From contig NC_089321.1 of assembly GCF_036669915.1 (NCBI RefSeq), forward strand, positions 16,320,093 through 16,384,092: a stretch of DNA of 64,000 nucleotides, written 5' to 3'. The stretch comes from Pocillopora verrucosa (taxonomy: Eukaryota; Cnidaria; Anthozoa; Scleractinia; Pocilloporidae). Numbering within the stretch: position 1 is the stretch's first letter; each line of letters begins with the position of its first letter. The notes beneath the pieces are model-generated. The model made no database searches. It was given only the letters and a program-made list of their open reading frames with translations, and had not been told where the DNA came from. This document shows positions 49,101-57,945 of this stretch, piece by piece. Position numbers and translations under genes: made by a program.

Positions 49101-52100
49101 CTGCACTACACTACCATTTCCTTTTTTTTGAAGACACCTGTTGTAAGTCAACGGTTAACTTTGTCAGCTATTTTTCCTCACAAAGATAAGGATCAATGTC
49201 AGTATCTAAGGCACTGCATACCTACCCCTCCCCTAACACAACCTTAACCTTAACTTGTTATAACTCGACTGCTTTTGGCTCAGGGAGGGGAAGGTATGCA
49301 GTTGCTGAGTTACTGACTTTCAAGAGGTAAATAAGCAAAGAAATTGAGATCAAGTTTTAATTTTTATCTACTACCATTCTAGTGGACGGTCAGTGGAGGC
49401 GCTGGACGGACTGGACTATCTGTTCCAGGACATGTGGAATTGGACTCAAGAAACGCTCTCGAACTTGCACAGAACCAGCACCTGCTCACGGAGGCAAGGG
49501 TTGTGAGGGATCAGCAGATGAAACACGGGAATGTAGCGAGAGAATTTGTCCAGGTTAGCGTGTGATCCGTTCTTCAGCGAAATAATAAAACCTTTCCTTC
49601 CAGGATTTGGAAACCAACGTCGGTTTCTGTCGAGAGTTTTAATTTTCATGAAGGGCTTTCCGGATTAATGGTGGTTTTATCAAATTTCTTGCACAGTTGA
49701 CGGTGGATGGAGTGAATGGAAGGGCTGGACGCTATGTTCAGCTTCATGTGGTAACGGAACTCAAGAACGTGAACGCTCGTGCACAGAACCGCGCCCAGAA
49801 TTTGGTGGGAAAGATTGTGATGGTATCAGTCGGGAAACCAAGACATGTCAAACAATACCATGCCCAGGTTAGTTTGTTATTTTAATGGATTCATCGAGTA
49901 AAATCCACTTGTACGAATGGAGTCACAAACTCCTTTCTACTAATAAAAACTTCTATCAAGTTGGGAACATCAGACATAATGTTTCTTTTTATAAAAGTGC
50001 ATGGTCAGTGGAGTGAGTGGAAGGAATGGACATCCTGTTCAAAGACTTGTGGCACTGGAACACAAGAAAGGGAACGTTCGTGTACCAATCCGCCCCCAGC
50101 GTTTGGTGGGGAGGATTGCGTCGGCTTGGGAAGGCAAATCAAATCATGCCAGGAAAAAATTTGTGCAGGTAAAAGAAATCAAATTGCTCTATACATATTG
50201 ATTCAAAAGCAATCTAGGTGAACAATTTCAACAAATTCATGCCTCTCACCTTGAAGTTATTTTCCCTTTTTTGTTCCCCAGTTCACGGAGGCTGGAGTCC
50301 CTGGAAGGACTGGGGCCCTTGTACCAAAACATGTGGATCTGGACAACAAACAAGAGAGCGAAAATGTGATAGCCCCAGGCCAGAACATGGAGGAAGACCG
50401 TGTGAGGGGTCTGGAGAACAAGTGCGAGTGTGCAACACCAGGCAATGTCCAAGTAAGATTCTCACCGTTGCTTAACAATTTTCCTGTAATTTCAAAAATA
50501 CCTGTGGGAAACTGGTAGCCCAGCGGTTAGTGCGCAAACTCCGGGCTGAGAGGTGTGGTTTTAAGCCCTAACGTAGTCACCGTGTTGTGTGTTTAGACCC
50601 AGGGGTATGGCTGAGGTGCGGCCAAATGTCAAGGAAGCCTGGCGAAACGTAGGGTGGGGGAGGGGGGAGGGGTTAAGGGGAAGAATGGGGCTGCCTGCAA
50701 TGCAGTCGCTTCAAGGTACAAAAATCAGAATAAGCTCCAACGACTTGGCTCGATTGTAAACTTTATTTTACTTTATTTAGAGTTATATTGCTTCTTATCT
50801 ACCAACAATGTTTCTAACAATAAAAGAAAACTATACGTTAACCGAATGATGCCAAGTAAGTTTCACCTTTGGTTTTTGTACACAGTTGATGGACAGTGGA
50901 GTGAATGGAAACCTTGGACAGAATGCACAAGAACTTGCGGCGGAGGAGTTCAGACGCGTGCCCGCACGTGCACTCAACCCAGTCCCGCGTATGGGGGAAA
51001 AGATTGCGAAGGTCGTATAGACGAGACTAGACCTTGTGGCAGTGACGCATGTCCAGGTAAACTGATGTGGAAAAAAGCCTGACATGAGATAATTGATATT
51101 TGATACGAGAGTTTATTTGCAATATGTCAAGAGGAAGGTTCTAAGAAGTATTCAAGAGCGGTGGGGATAACTGTAGAGCAAGAAATGAATGGGAAAGGAA
51201 ATGTCACCTAGAGGGTCTACCTTACATATTTTTGCGAAACGACATCCTTAGATGTCAAGTAGTGTTTGAATAGGCTTCATCTCACAGAAATTATAATTCC
51301 GATGTCATCCGTAGTTGGAACAAATGTGGAACGAACAAATTGAAGATAATGTATCCATGGCGATTTCTAAAGAAGTACTTACAAAAGTGTTAAAAATTTG
51401 AGCCGTAAAAGCAACCGTTATGATTCGGAACTTGGATTTTAATAGTAGGTCCTTACGTGGGTAAAAACAACTGATGAGGAGAAAGGTGGTAAGTTAGAAG
51501 ACTATCGCGTGATGTTGTGGCTCCGAATTCTTAATCTATTTATGAAATGATTTCAGTCGATGGAAGCTGGACCGAGTGGACAGAATGGCGGGAATGTTCC
51601 AGGTCCTGCGGCGGTGGATTCCATTCTCGATCAAGAACCTGTACCAATCCCCACCCAAACATGGTGGGAAAAACTGTTCGGGAAGACCTGATGAGACTCG
51701 GCCTTGTAACACGCAGACTTGCCCAGGTGAAAAATCTTACCAAAATCAAGAAAAAATATCGAAAAATTGTAGGAGTGAGAAGTGTTTTTTTAGTTAAAAT
51801 AGTAACCGACTTTGGTTTCTCTCACACATTTGGCGTGTTTTTTTTTTCCTTTAAAGACAATAAAGCCGTAATTTTGTAAATGAGCGCTCAGTTCTGTAGC
51901 GTCGGATCATCAACAAAAAATTGGTAAAGGGCATCGCTGCATCGACATTTCAGTAACCAAATTTGCCTTCTTGCTTAAATATGTTTCATTTTCACAGTGG
52001 ATGGCCAGTGGAGTGACTGGACTGACTGGACGGCCTGCACAAAGTTGTGTAGTACAGGTGAGCGAGAGAGGACCAGAACCTGTACCAAACCGGCCCCAAC

Positions 52101-55100
52101 CAATGGCGGAAAACAATGCTTTGGTCGAGATCGGCAGACACAGGAGTGTAATGTTCAACCATGCACAGGTACGTTATAGCTAAAAAAAATTTCTAGAGAA
52201 GTGTTTCTACGAGACTCTGATTTATTTAGACTAAGTGAAGTCCCATTTTTCGACGAGGTCTGTTTCACGAGTCCAAAAAATATCGGCGGAAAAAGAATTT
52301 GATTTTTGCGCGCCGCTCGGATCTCTGAGGTGAAATGCAAGAAAAGTTTTTCGTGTGCCTCACATCCATAGTTCCGTGCGCCGAGCGAATATCCCTTTGT
52401 TATTCGCTGAATTTTTTTGACTCGTAAGATGGACTACGCCAAAAAGGATATAACCTATGATTTGTGCCAAACATGAAGCTAAGGGATAGAACGCCCGCCA
52501 TATTGGGTTCGAGCAGTTTCGGTATCAATGAATAACGAGGTACAATGAGAGTCGGATTTTCTCCGCGTTCTTTTATAAATGTCCTGAACCTTTATAGTGG
52601 AATTGAAGCTAAACATTTAAGTAGGCTTGGAAAAAAAAGTTAAAATCGAGCGAAAGCGAGAATATTGTATACTTGATTTATATCGAAAAAAGGAACACAA
52701 GGCCTTGACATTTTTTCCTGCGCAGACCTACTTTTTTAAAGCTTCAGAATCGAACGGAAGCGATGTAAGATCGCTAACCATACCCTTCTCCTTTGATAAC
52801 TAGGTTGCTCTGAAATCGCTGATATTGCCTTTCTGGTGGATGCGTCGGAAAGCATGACAGAAAAAGACTTTGAAAAAGAGAAAGACGTTATCAAGAAAGT
52901 TGCAGCTACCTTCGACGTCGGCGAAACTAAGTCCCACCTCGGTCTCATCTCATTCAGCAGTAACGCAAACATCGACGTGAAATTTGGAGACCTTTTGGAC
53001 CTGCGCAGTTTCCAAGACGAAGTCGACAAAATTCCATTTTCAGCCGGTGGCACACGATTTGACAAAGCGTTCGGCGTAGCGGCCAACGGGCTGTTCTCTC
53101 CTAGCGGCGGAGTTCGCTCTAATCTCCCCAAAGTCCTGATCATCCTTACAGATGGCAAGCAGAGCGCTGATTTTGATGCTGTGCCAGTGGAGAAAGCGGT
53201 GCTTCCCCTGCGCCATCTTGGCGTCCGGGTTTTCGTCTTAGCAATCGGGAGCCAAATCGACATGGTAGAGCTTCAACAAATGGTAACAAATCCAAAAGAT
53301 ATTCTCGTAGTGAATAAATTTGACGAGCTGTTAGATGACGTGAAAAAGATTGGAAACAAAACTTGTGAAACCATCAAAAGACCCGGTAGGTTGTTGAAGA
53401 ATGAAGCTTTTAGAGAATGTACATTAGCTTAGACCAGATCCTTATGTTAACGAGGCATACACAAATTAGGCAACCGCATACTAACAGTGTAGCCAAAGCA
53501 TATGTATATAGCTTTGTAATCCAATGGATGTTTAAAGCATATACTCCAAACCAGGCAGAATGGAAGAGCAGTAAAGCTTTGTTGTCGTGCCCAGGCCCAA
53601 ATGTATCTGTAGTCAATCCACTCGATCATGAGGGATCTGAGGAGGAGACTAGATAGAGAGATTGGCTTAAAACTTTGAATATAAATACTCTAAACACAAA
53701 GCAAAGGAAATATCCAAGAAAGGTAACTAAAACTTCTCGTTTACCCGTACCTTGCCTACGTCCTTGGGCGTTGACTTGGGACAGTTCTTGTAAAGTTCCT
53801 ATTACTTATGCTTGTGCCTGCTCGAGCAGAGTAACACTCAGTTCCTTTTGAAGCATTGGCACAATAACTCTGGCCCTAGCTGCGTGAACGATATAAAACA
53901 TTAACGAAATTCGGTGAATAACTGTTTGCAGAATCAACTGCTCACATAATTAAAACTAAAATTCTAGGTATTGATTTTTTTCTTATATCACTCTGAACTC
54001 AGAACTTCTCTGCACCGAAAAGGCTGATGTTGCTTTTCTCATGGACGGGTCTGAGAGCATGACAGAGCAAGATTTTGAGAAGCAGAAGGACTTTGTAACA
54101 AGAGTTGCTGAATCATTTCACATGACTCCAACAATGACTCAATTTGCCCTCATCACCTACAGTAGCAGCGCAAACCTGCACATTCGGTTCAAAGATCACA
54201 TGAATCAGAGCGCTTTTAGCACGATAGTAAGACAACTTCCCTTCGCGGCTGGTGGAACACGATTTGACAAAGCTATCAAGCTCGCAGCGGAGAACGTTTT
54301 CACAGAAGAAAGTGGAGCACGGCCTGGTGTGCCAAAGGTTATGATCATTCTCACAGACGGGCAACAGAGTCAAGAATACGACGCCCTACCTCTACAACAA
54401 GCTGTCCTTCCATTGCACCGCCTCTCGGTCCAGGTTCACGCTGTCGCGATCGGCAATCAAGTCAAAATGGCGGAGCTACGCAAGTTAGTACAGAAAGAAG
54501 AGGATATTTTCAGCATAAAGGACTTTGATAATTTGGTTGACAAGTCTCGCCAATTGGCCAGGAAAACGTGCGATATCATAACGCGTCCTCCTCAAGGTAA
54601 CTACGGCTGTTATGGCCTTAAAAAAATGCAAAAACTTCATACCTTTTCCTTCTAAGTAACTTTCCGTCAAGATATCGCCAATTCTCTGGCCACTGCTTGG
54701 TTAAAATTTCTCTGATAAAAAGTATTTAAAGCTGTGCAAAAAATTTTGAACTCGGTAGTCGATTAACCTAGCTTCACATCCTAACTTAAGCATGCATATT
54801 CTCCATACATTTTCTAAGGTGTTGACAAGGAGAATTTGTCTAGCAATCAAGAGCTTCTTCAGTTGATGATCATTTCCTTTATTCTCGTGACCTAAATGTG
54901 CAATTCAGGAGTGATATTGTACGGAGAAATTAGATGCAAGTCAATCTTAGAGGTCAAAGAGTTGAAAAGGACTTTTTAAGTTTAATTTCTCAACTCATCA
55001 TCTTCCATTTTTCCTCGTGTCTTTTCAGTTGTGAAATGTTCTGATGACACAGACGTTGCCTTCGTAGTCGACACATCTGGAAGCATCAGTGACGAGAACT

Positions 55101-57856
55101 TTGTTAAACAAAAAGACTTCATCAAAGTTCTTGCCTCTGCATTCGATCCCTCCATAGAAGACCATCAGCTTGGTCTAATATCATATAGCAGTGACGCCCA
55201 AGTAGAAGTCAGCTTTCGAGACAAAGCCGATGCAGCACAATTCGAAAGCGCCGTCGACCGTGTTCCACATACGAAGGGGCGGACGCGCCTTGATAAAGCG
55301 TTGGCGTTAGCGGCTACTCAAGTGTTTTCCACCAGCGGCGGCACACGCTCGGGAAAACGTAAAATCATGGTGATCCTTACAGATGGACGACAGAGTCAAG
55401 ATCCAGATACGATACCCCTTCAGGAAGCTGTCAGTCCTTTACGAAAGCTTGGTGTACGCGTTTATACAGTGGCAATTGGAGACGAAGTCGATCTTAACGA
55501 ACTTTATCAAGTTACTGAAGGGAAAGAAGATGTGTTCCCCGTCAGTGATTTTGCTAACTTGGCTAACATGGCAACCGACATTGCTTTGAAAACGTGCAAA
55601 GTAAAACCTTTCCAAGGTAAGTATTTTTATTTATTATATCGCTGGCAGCGCCCGTGGGCAAGATGAAGCGAATCCTGTGTTCTAATTGGCTATCTGCGCG
55701 GGCAAGAAAGGCCCATATTGCCCTCTCGGGGTTGTCCGCTTTGATCTCTAGGAAATGAAAAAAAGTTGCGTGTTGTAAACTGACAAAGTTTGTTTACGAA
55801 GTCCAAAATAATTGACTGATTATTTTTATTTATTGTATGAAGCTGAATGTAAAGAACGCATCAACTTGGCTTTCGTTATGGATATGTCAAGTAGCATCAC
55901 AGCCAAAAACTACCCAAAACAAAAAGACTTTATCAAAAGAGTGGCAGACACATTTTCGATCTCAGAGACGCAGACGGACGTTGGTGTTATCACTTACAAC
56001 CGGGAAGCCAAGTTATGGATCAGTTTCGGACAGTACAACAACAACAACGAATTTAAAGATGCTGTTGACAAGATTCCATACTGGGGAGGTCAAACGCGAA
56101 TCGACAACGGTCTTGAAATGGCAGCTGTTTCGCTTTTTGGTGAGTTGAAAGGCGGACGCGAAAAGCTCCCAAATGTGCTGATTCTACTAACGGACGGCCA
56201 GCAATCTTCAGATCTGAAAGCTACGCCTTTAGAGGAAGCCGTGGTGCTGTTGTTTCAGCTCGGTGTTAAGGTGTTTGCTGTTGGGGTTGGTGACCAGTTC
56301 TCGCGCGATGAGCTAAGGTTGATTGTTGAAAAGGATCGCGACATCTTCACTGTGAATGATTTTGATGACCTGCTCACGAAATCTCACGAGATTGCTCGCA
56401 CAGCCTGCGACGCAGCTGAAAGTAAGTGTTTTAGAGGTGTTGCTTAATCATATTTGCTGACTTAATGATTTGAAAGTAAGTGCTCGAAACAGTTGTCATC
56501 ATCATATGCCAAGGCTGCCAGGGCATTTGGGATTGTACTGACTTGGAAGGTTTTAGAATCTTGGTGTACTATGATGTCAATTATACTCGTCTTTTGCCAG
56601 GGCGACCCAGCATTCTTTAAAAAGTATTTGTTTCATTTCTCCCGTTCTAATCCGTCATAATTTTTCAGATTCACAGGGATCAGCCGGTAATTACCAGCCA
56701 AAGTCTTGTTTCAAAAACATAGACGTCGGATTTACTGTCGACTCTTCAGATAGCGTCAGCGAACAGGGATACCAAAAACAGAAACAGCTTGTTCAGCGGC
56801 TCTCCTCCTTTTACGATATCTCAAAACAGGACACCAGGATCGGAGTTGTAATATACGGTGATAAAGCTTTCACTACCATCGGGATGAACAGTTACCGCGA
56901 CTCCTCCATTCTCCAGCGTGCTGTAGGATTTCTACCCCGTCTCGGTGGAGGCAACAGAAAGGAGAAAGCCTTGGTTGCAGCTAGGAAGATGTTCAAGGCA
57001 AAACGACCACCAAGCCAGTCGGGAGCTTCACAGCCAACCAAAGTTCTAGTCTTCATTACAGAAGGCCCGCAGTCTGCCACAGAATCTGACACATTCTCAT
57101 TATACCACGCGGTTCACCCGCTCGAGAGAAACGGAGTCCGTGTTATTGCGGTGGGGATTGGGTCCAAAGTGGTATATCAGGAGCTCAGAAGCCTTGTGCT
57201 AGATTCCAATGACATTTACCTGACAACGTCATTGGATGACGTAGACAAAGTATCACGTGATCTGATCAAGCTGATTTGTAAGGTAAGTTGAGATTTCATT
57301 GTAACGCTAAAAATAATCTACCAGCTGGCTTTGTCGATTGCAACATCTTTCTTCAATCCTTGAACCCCTTTCCGAGCTTAAGATTCACCATCTAACTTGT
57401 GGCTTTCCACATTACTGATCCTGCCAGTTTGCTGGATGTGATATCGACCTATTAATGGAAGATGATTTGGTTCCATCAACTTAGTTGATAATGTAAATTG
57501 GCCACTGTCAAGAGTTTTTAAAGCGGACGTTTCGAGCGTTAGTCCTTCGTCAGAGCGTTAGCAGTGCCTTAAGGTGATTCTATGGGGCGCCGAATCAATC
57601 AATATTCCCTCTGTATTTCTATGACCCAGTTTACTATTTATATGGACAATTCGACTCTTAATATGGTCAACTCGACTTTTTATGTGATCAACTTTTTACT
57701 ATTTATATGGTTGATTCGACTTTTTAGCTAACGATTAAAGCCCTGACCTCCTCCCCCATCCACTCCCCCCCCCCCTTTCAGTCCTATAGGGAAATCTGCA
57801 GCGTTTTAGATAAAAATTGCTAACACCTTTTCTCAATTTTCTCTTTGCAGTATTGA
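40080..57856 (+). CDS. Gene 2: secreted vWA-TSP1 protein, coadhesin-like (21 exons)
   Basis: Complete gene model. Order: signal-peptide exon, one vWA, thirteen TSP1 repeats (one exon each), five vWA, then a two-codon terminal exon. Coding length is 5,852 nt, one short of a whole number of codons because TSP1 exon 12 is 170 nt where 171 is expected; the intended product is about 1,950 residues. All internal junctions except the last are phase 1. TSP1 repeats (WxxWxxW, CSxxCG, six Cys) bind matrix and glycosaminoglycans and are usually C-mannosylated. vWA domains bind proteins, often through a metal ion. The combination resembles coadhesin-type proteins of coral skeletal matrix. No transmembrane segment or GPI signal is seen, so secretion to the extracellular matrix is likely. 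Exact function is inferred. Confidence 0.85.
40159..42795 (+). other. Intron 1 of gene 2
   Basis: A 2.6-kb AT-rich intron. I see no further exon or recognisable element in it. Confidence 0.6.
42796..43380 (+). CDS. Gene 2 exon 2: vWA domain 1 (MIDAS intact)
   Basis: This is a 195-codon exon, acceptor CTCCATCAG and donor GTAAAA. It has DSSGS, RTRID and LTDGQQ, with flanking Cys (QCTQ, TCKQ). Joined to exon 1 it gives SQSGERKQC and places the domain right at the mature N-terminus. Confidence 0.88.
43620..43830. repeat. Dispersed repeat family A, copy 2
   Basis: Located in the intron between the first vWA and first TSP1 exon. It is the best copy of the family shared with 30,765-30,965. Upstream sequence from about 43,540 (GGAGAATCTGTTAAACGATCAAGAGCT) also matches 54,825-54,860. 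Confidence 0.6.
44407..44577 (+). CDS. Gene 2 exon 3: TSP1 repeat 1
   Basis: 57-codon TSP1: [25 protein letters not shown], six Cys. Acceptor GCGTTTCAG, donor GTAAAG, phase 1-1. This sets the pattern for the repeats below; all are one exon each. Confidence 0.88.
45195..45368 (+). CDS. Gene 2 exon 4: TSP1 repeat 2
   Basis: 58 codons, the only repeat with one extra residue (CGDGGIKKR). WTEWSDW and six Cys are present. Acceptor CTACCACAG, donor GTATGT. Confidence 0.88.
45745..45960. repeat. Dispersed repeat family B, copy 1
   Basis: Intron segment with CAGCCAATCAGG, CCAATGAGAACTC, AAGCAAACAG and GATTGAGATGATGGCGCGA, followed by GGACAAATCACAAAGCG. It contains many CCAAT-type motifs. A related, more decayed copy lies at 46,305-46,490. 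Class unknown. Confidence 0.45.
46054..46224 (+). CDS. Gene 2 exon 5: TSP1 repeat 3
   Basis: [25 protein letters not shown]; 57 codons with six Cys. Acceptor TTCTTTATAG, donor GTACAA. Confidence 0.88.
46305..46490. repeat. Dispersed repeat family B, copy 2
   Basis: Shares ACAGCCAATCA, the AAACTGCCTGAAGCGC region and TTTTGAATCTGATTGATTAAGG with copy 1, but is more diverged and shorter. Confidence 0.35.
47007..47177 (+). CDS. Gene 2 exon 6: TSP1 repeat 4
   Basis: [25 protein letters not shown]. It is much closer to repeat 5 than to any other (shared [21 protein letters not shown]). Donor GTAAGA. Confidence 0.88.
47195..47935 (+). mobile_element. Longer copy of the palindromic non-autonomous element
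   Basis: Fills nearly all of the intron between TSP1 repeats 4 and 5. It has a hairpin of CAACACACGT with its complement across an A/T core (about 47,252-47,294), a middle part of about 500 bp without recognisable coding, and a terminal imperfect palindrome (about 47,840-47,930). The two outer parts match the element at 19,077-19,350 in the opposite orientation. MITE-like; superfamily not determined. Confidence 0.6.
48000..48170 (+). CDS. Gene 2 exon 7: TSP1 repeat 5
   Basis: [25 protein letters not shown]. Its near twin is repeat 4, and exon boundaries and donor GTAAGA are the same. The intervening intron holds the mobile element. Confidence 0.88.
48852..49022 (+). CDS. Gene 2 exon 8: TSP1 repeat 6
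   Basis: [25 protein letters not shown]; 57 codons with six Cys. Acceptor TTCCTTAACAG, donor GTGAGC. Confidence 0.87.
49383..49553 (+). CDS. Gene 2 exon 9: TSP1 repeat 7
   Basis: [25 protein letters not shown]; 57 codons with six Cys. Donor GTTAGC. The short introns on either side show nothing else. Confidence 0.87.
49697..49867 (+). CDS. Gene 2 exon 10: TSP1 repeat 8
   Basis: [25 protein letters not shown]; 57 codons. Acceptor TTCTTGCACAG, donor GTTAGT. Confidence 0.87.
49998..50168 (+). CDS. Gene 2 exon 11: TSP1 repeat 9
   Basis: [25 protein letters not shown]. It ends ICAG where others end CPG. Intron before it is only 130 nt and after it 113 nt, the shortest in the gene. Confidence 0.87.
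50282..50452 (+). CDS. Gene 2 exon 12: TSP1 repeat 10
   Basis: [25 protein letters not shown]; 57 codons with six Cys. Acceptor TTTGTTCCCCAG, donor GTAAGA. Confidence 0.87.
50513..50690 (+). mobile_element. tRNA-derived SINE fragment
   Basis: TAGCCCAGCGG (50,516-50,526) fits the RNA polymerase III A box. GGTTTTAAGCC about 32 nt later is a decayed B box, with tRNA-like spacing. G-rich sequence follows (50,650-50,680). It lies in the intron between TSP1 repeats 10 and 11; the right end is uncertain. Confidence 0.5.
50886..51056 (+). CDS. Gene 2 exon 13: TSP1 repeat 11
   Basis: [25 protein letters not shown]; 57 codons with six Cys. Acceptor TTGTACACAG, donor GTAAAC. Confidence 0.87.
51557..51726 (+). 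CDS. Gene 2 exon 14: TSP1 repeat 12, one base short
   Basis: The first half reads [21 protein letters not shown] in frame. The second half ([22 protein letters not shown]) is clear only in another frame. The exon is 170 nt, whereas sister exons are 171, so one base appears missing near the CCCC run at 51,649-51,657. Read literally, translation would shift, run through exon 15 out of frame and stop early in the next vWA exon. Either an assembly error or a real lesion or allele. Confidence 0.75.
51998..52168 (+). CDS. Gene 2 exon 15: TSP1 repeat 13 (last)
   Basis: [15 protein letters not shown] (the usual CG is CS), [10 protein letters not shown]; 57 codons. It ends PCTG, not CPG. Donor GTACGT. 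Confidence 0.86.
52804..53385 (+). CDS. Gene 2 exon 16: vWA domain 2 (MIDAS intact)
   Basis: This is a 194-codon exon: DASES, GTRFD, LTDGKQ. Acceptor TAACTAG, donor GTAGGT. It shares GGTRFDKA with domain 3, so the two are close relatives. Confidence 0.87.
54003..54596 (+). CDS. Gene 2 exon 17: vWA domain 3 (MIDAS intact)
   Basis: This is a 198-codon exon: DGSES, GTRFD, LTDGQQ. Acceptor CTGAACTCAG, donor GTAACT. The exon ends with a short Pro-rich linker (TRPPQG). Confidence 0.87.
54800..54965. repeat. Dispersed repeat family A, copy 3 (partial)
   Basis: Matches the left part of the 43,540-43,680 copy (GGAGAATTTGTCTAGCAATCAAGAGCT, TTTCCTTTATTCTC) and then ends in GGTCAAAGAGTTGAAAAGG, like the right end of the family. 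Internally deleted. Confidence 0.45.
55029..55616 (+). CDS. Gene 2 exon 18: vWA domain 4 (MIDAS intact)
   Basis: This is a 196-codon exon: DTSGS, RTRLD, LTDGRQ. Acceptor GTCTTTTCAG, donor GTAAGT. The basic stretch SGKRK precedes the TDG strand. Confidence 0.87.
55843..56421 (+). CDS. Gene 2 exon 19: vWA domain 5 (MIDAS intact)
   Basis: This is a 193-codon exon: DMSSS, QTRID, LTDGQQ. The acceptor is TTGTATGAAG, weak but forced by phase; the donor is GTAAGT. Confidence 0.85.
56669..57282 (+). CDS. Gene 2 exon 20: vWA domain 6 (MIDAS degenerate)
   Basis: This is a 614-nt exon, the longest. It starts in phase 1 and ends in phase 0 at AAG|GTAAGT. It has an 11-residue polar leader ([11 protein letters not shown]) before the domain. 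DSSDS is kept, but the Thr site reads GGNRKEK and TDG reads TEG, so the metal site is probably lost. The end is LICK followed by Tyr and stop from the next exon. Confidence 0.82.
57500..57570 (-). repeat. Dispersed repeat with hammerhead-like core, possibly Penelope-like
   Basis: On the minus strand this reads CTGACGA (57,547-57,553), a GGACTAACGCTC stretch, then GAAACGTC (to 57,526). This matches the conserved CUGANGA and GAAA boxes of hammerhead ribozymes that are described in Penelope-like retroelements. A normal stem III is not obvious. It lies in the last intron of gene 2; only a short fragment remains. Confidence 0.4.
57851..57856 (+). CDS. Gene 2 exon 21: terminal two-codon exon (Tyr-stop)
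   Basis: Acceptor TTCTCTTTGCAG (to 57,850) then TAT TGA in phase 0. Without this splice, the preceding exon would read only two more codons before a stop. The structure mirrors the end of gene 1. Confidence 0.7.
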   Translation, partial: Y

Positions 57857-57939
57857 GATGACGAATAACATCAAGAGGCGAGTGGATTCCAGTCACATCC
57901 TATATTGGTGGCAGCTAAGAACATTTCACAAAATGACAA

Positions 57940-57945
57940 AATAAA
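57940..57945 (+). terminator. Poly(A) signal of gene 2
   Basis: AATAAA lies 84 nt after the stop codon, giving a short 3' UTR ending near 57,960. Confidence 0.6.

Noticed and set aside
53417-53656. 79-codon open frame after vWA domain 2 of gene 2
   Set aside because: It is in the intron after the donor at 53,386 and contains no domain.
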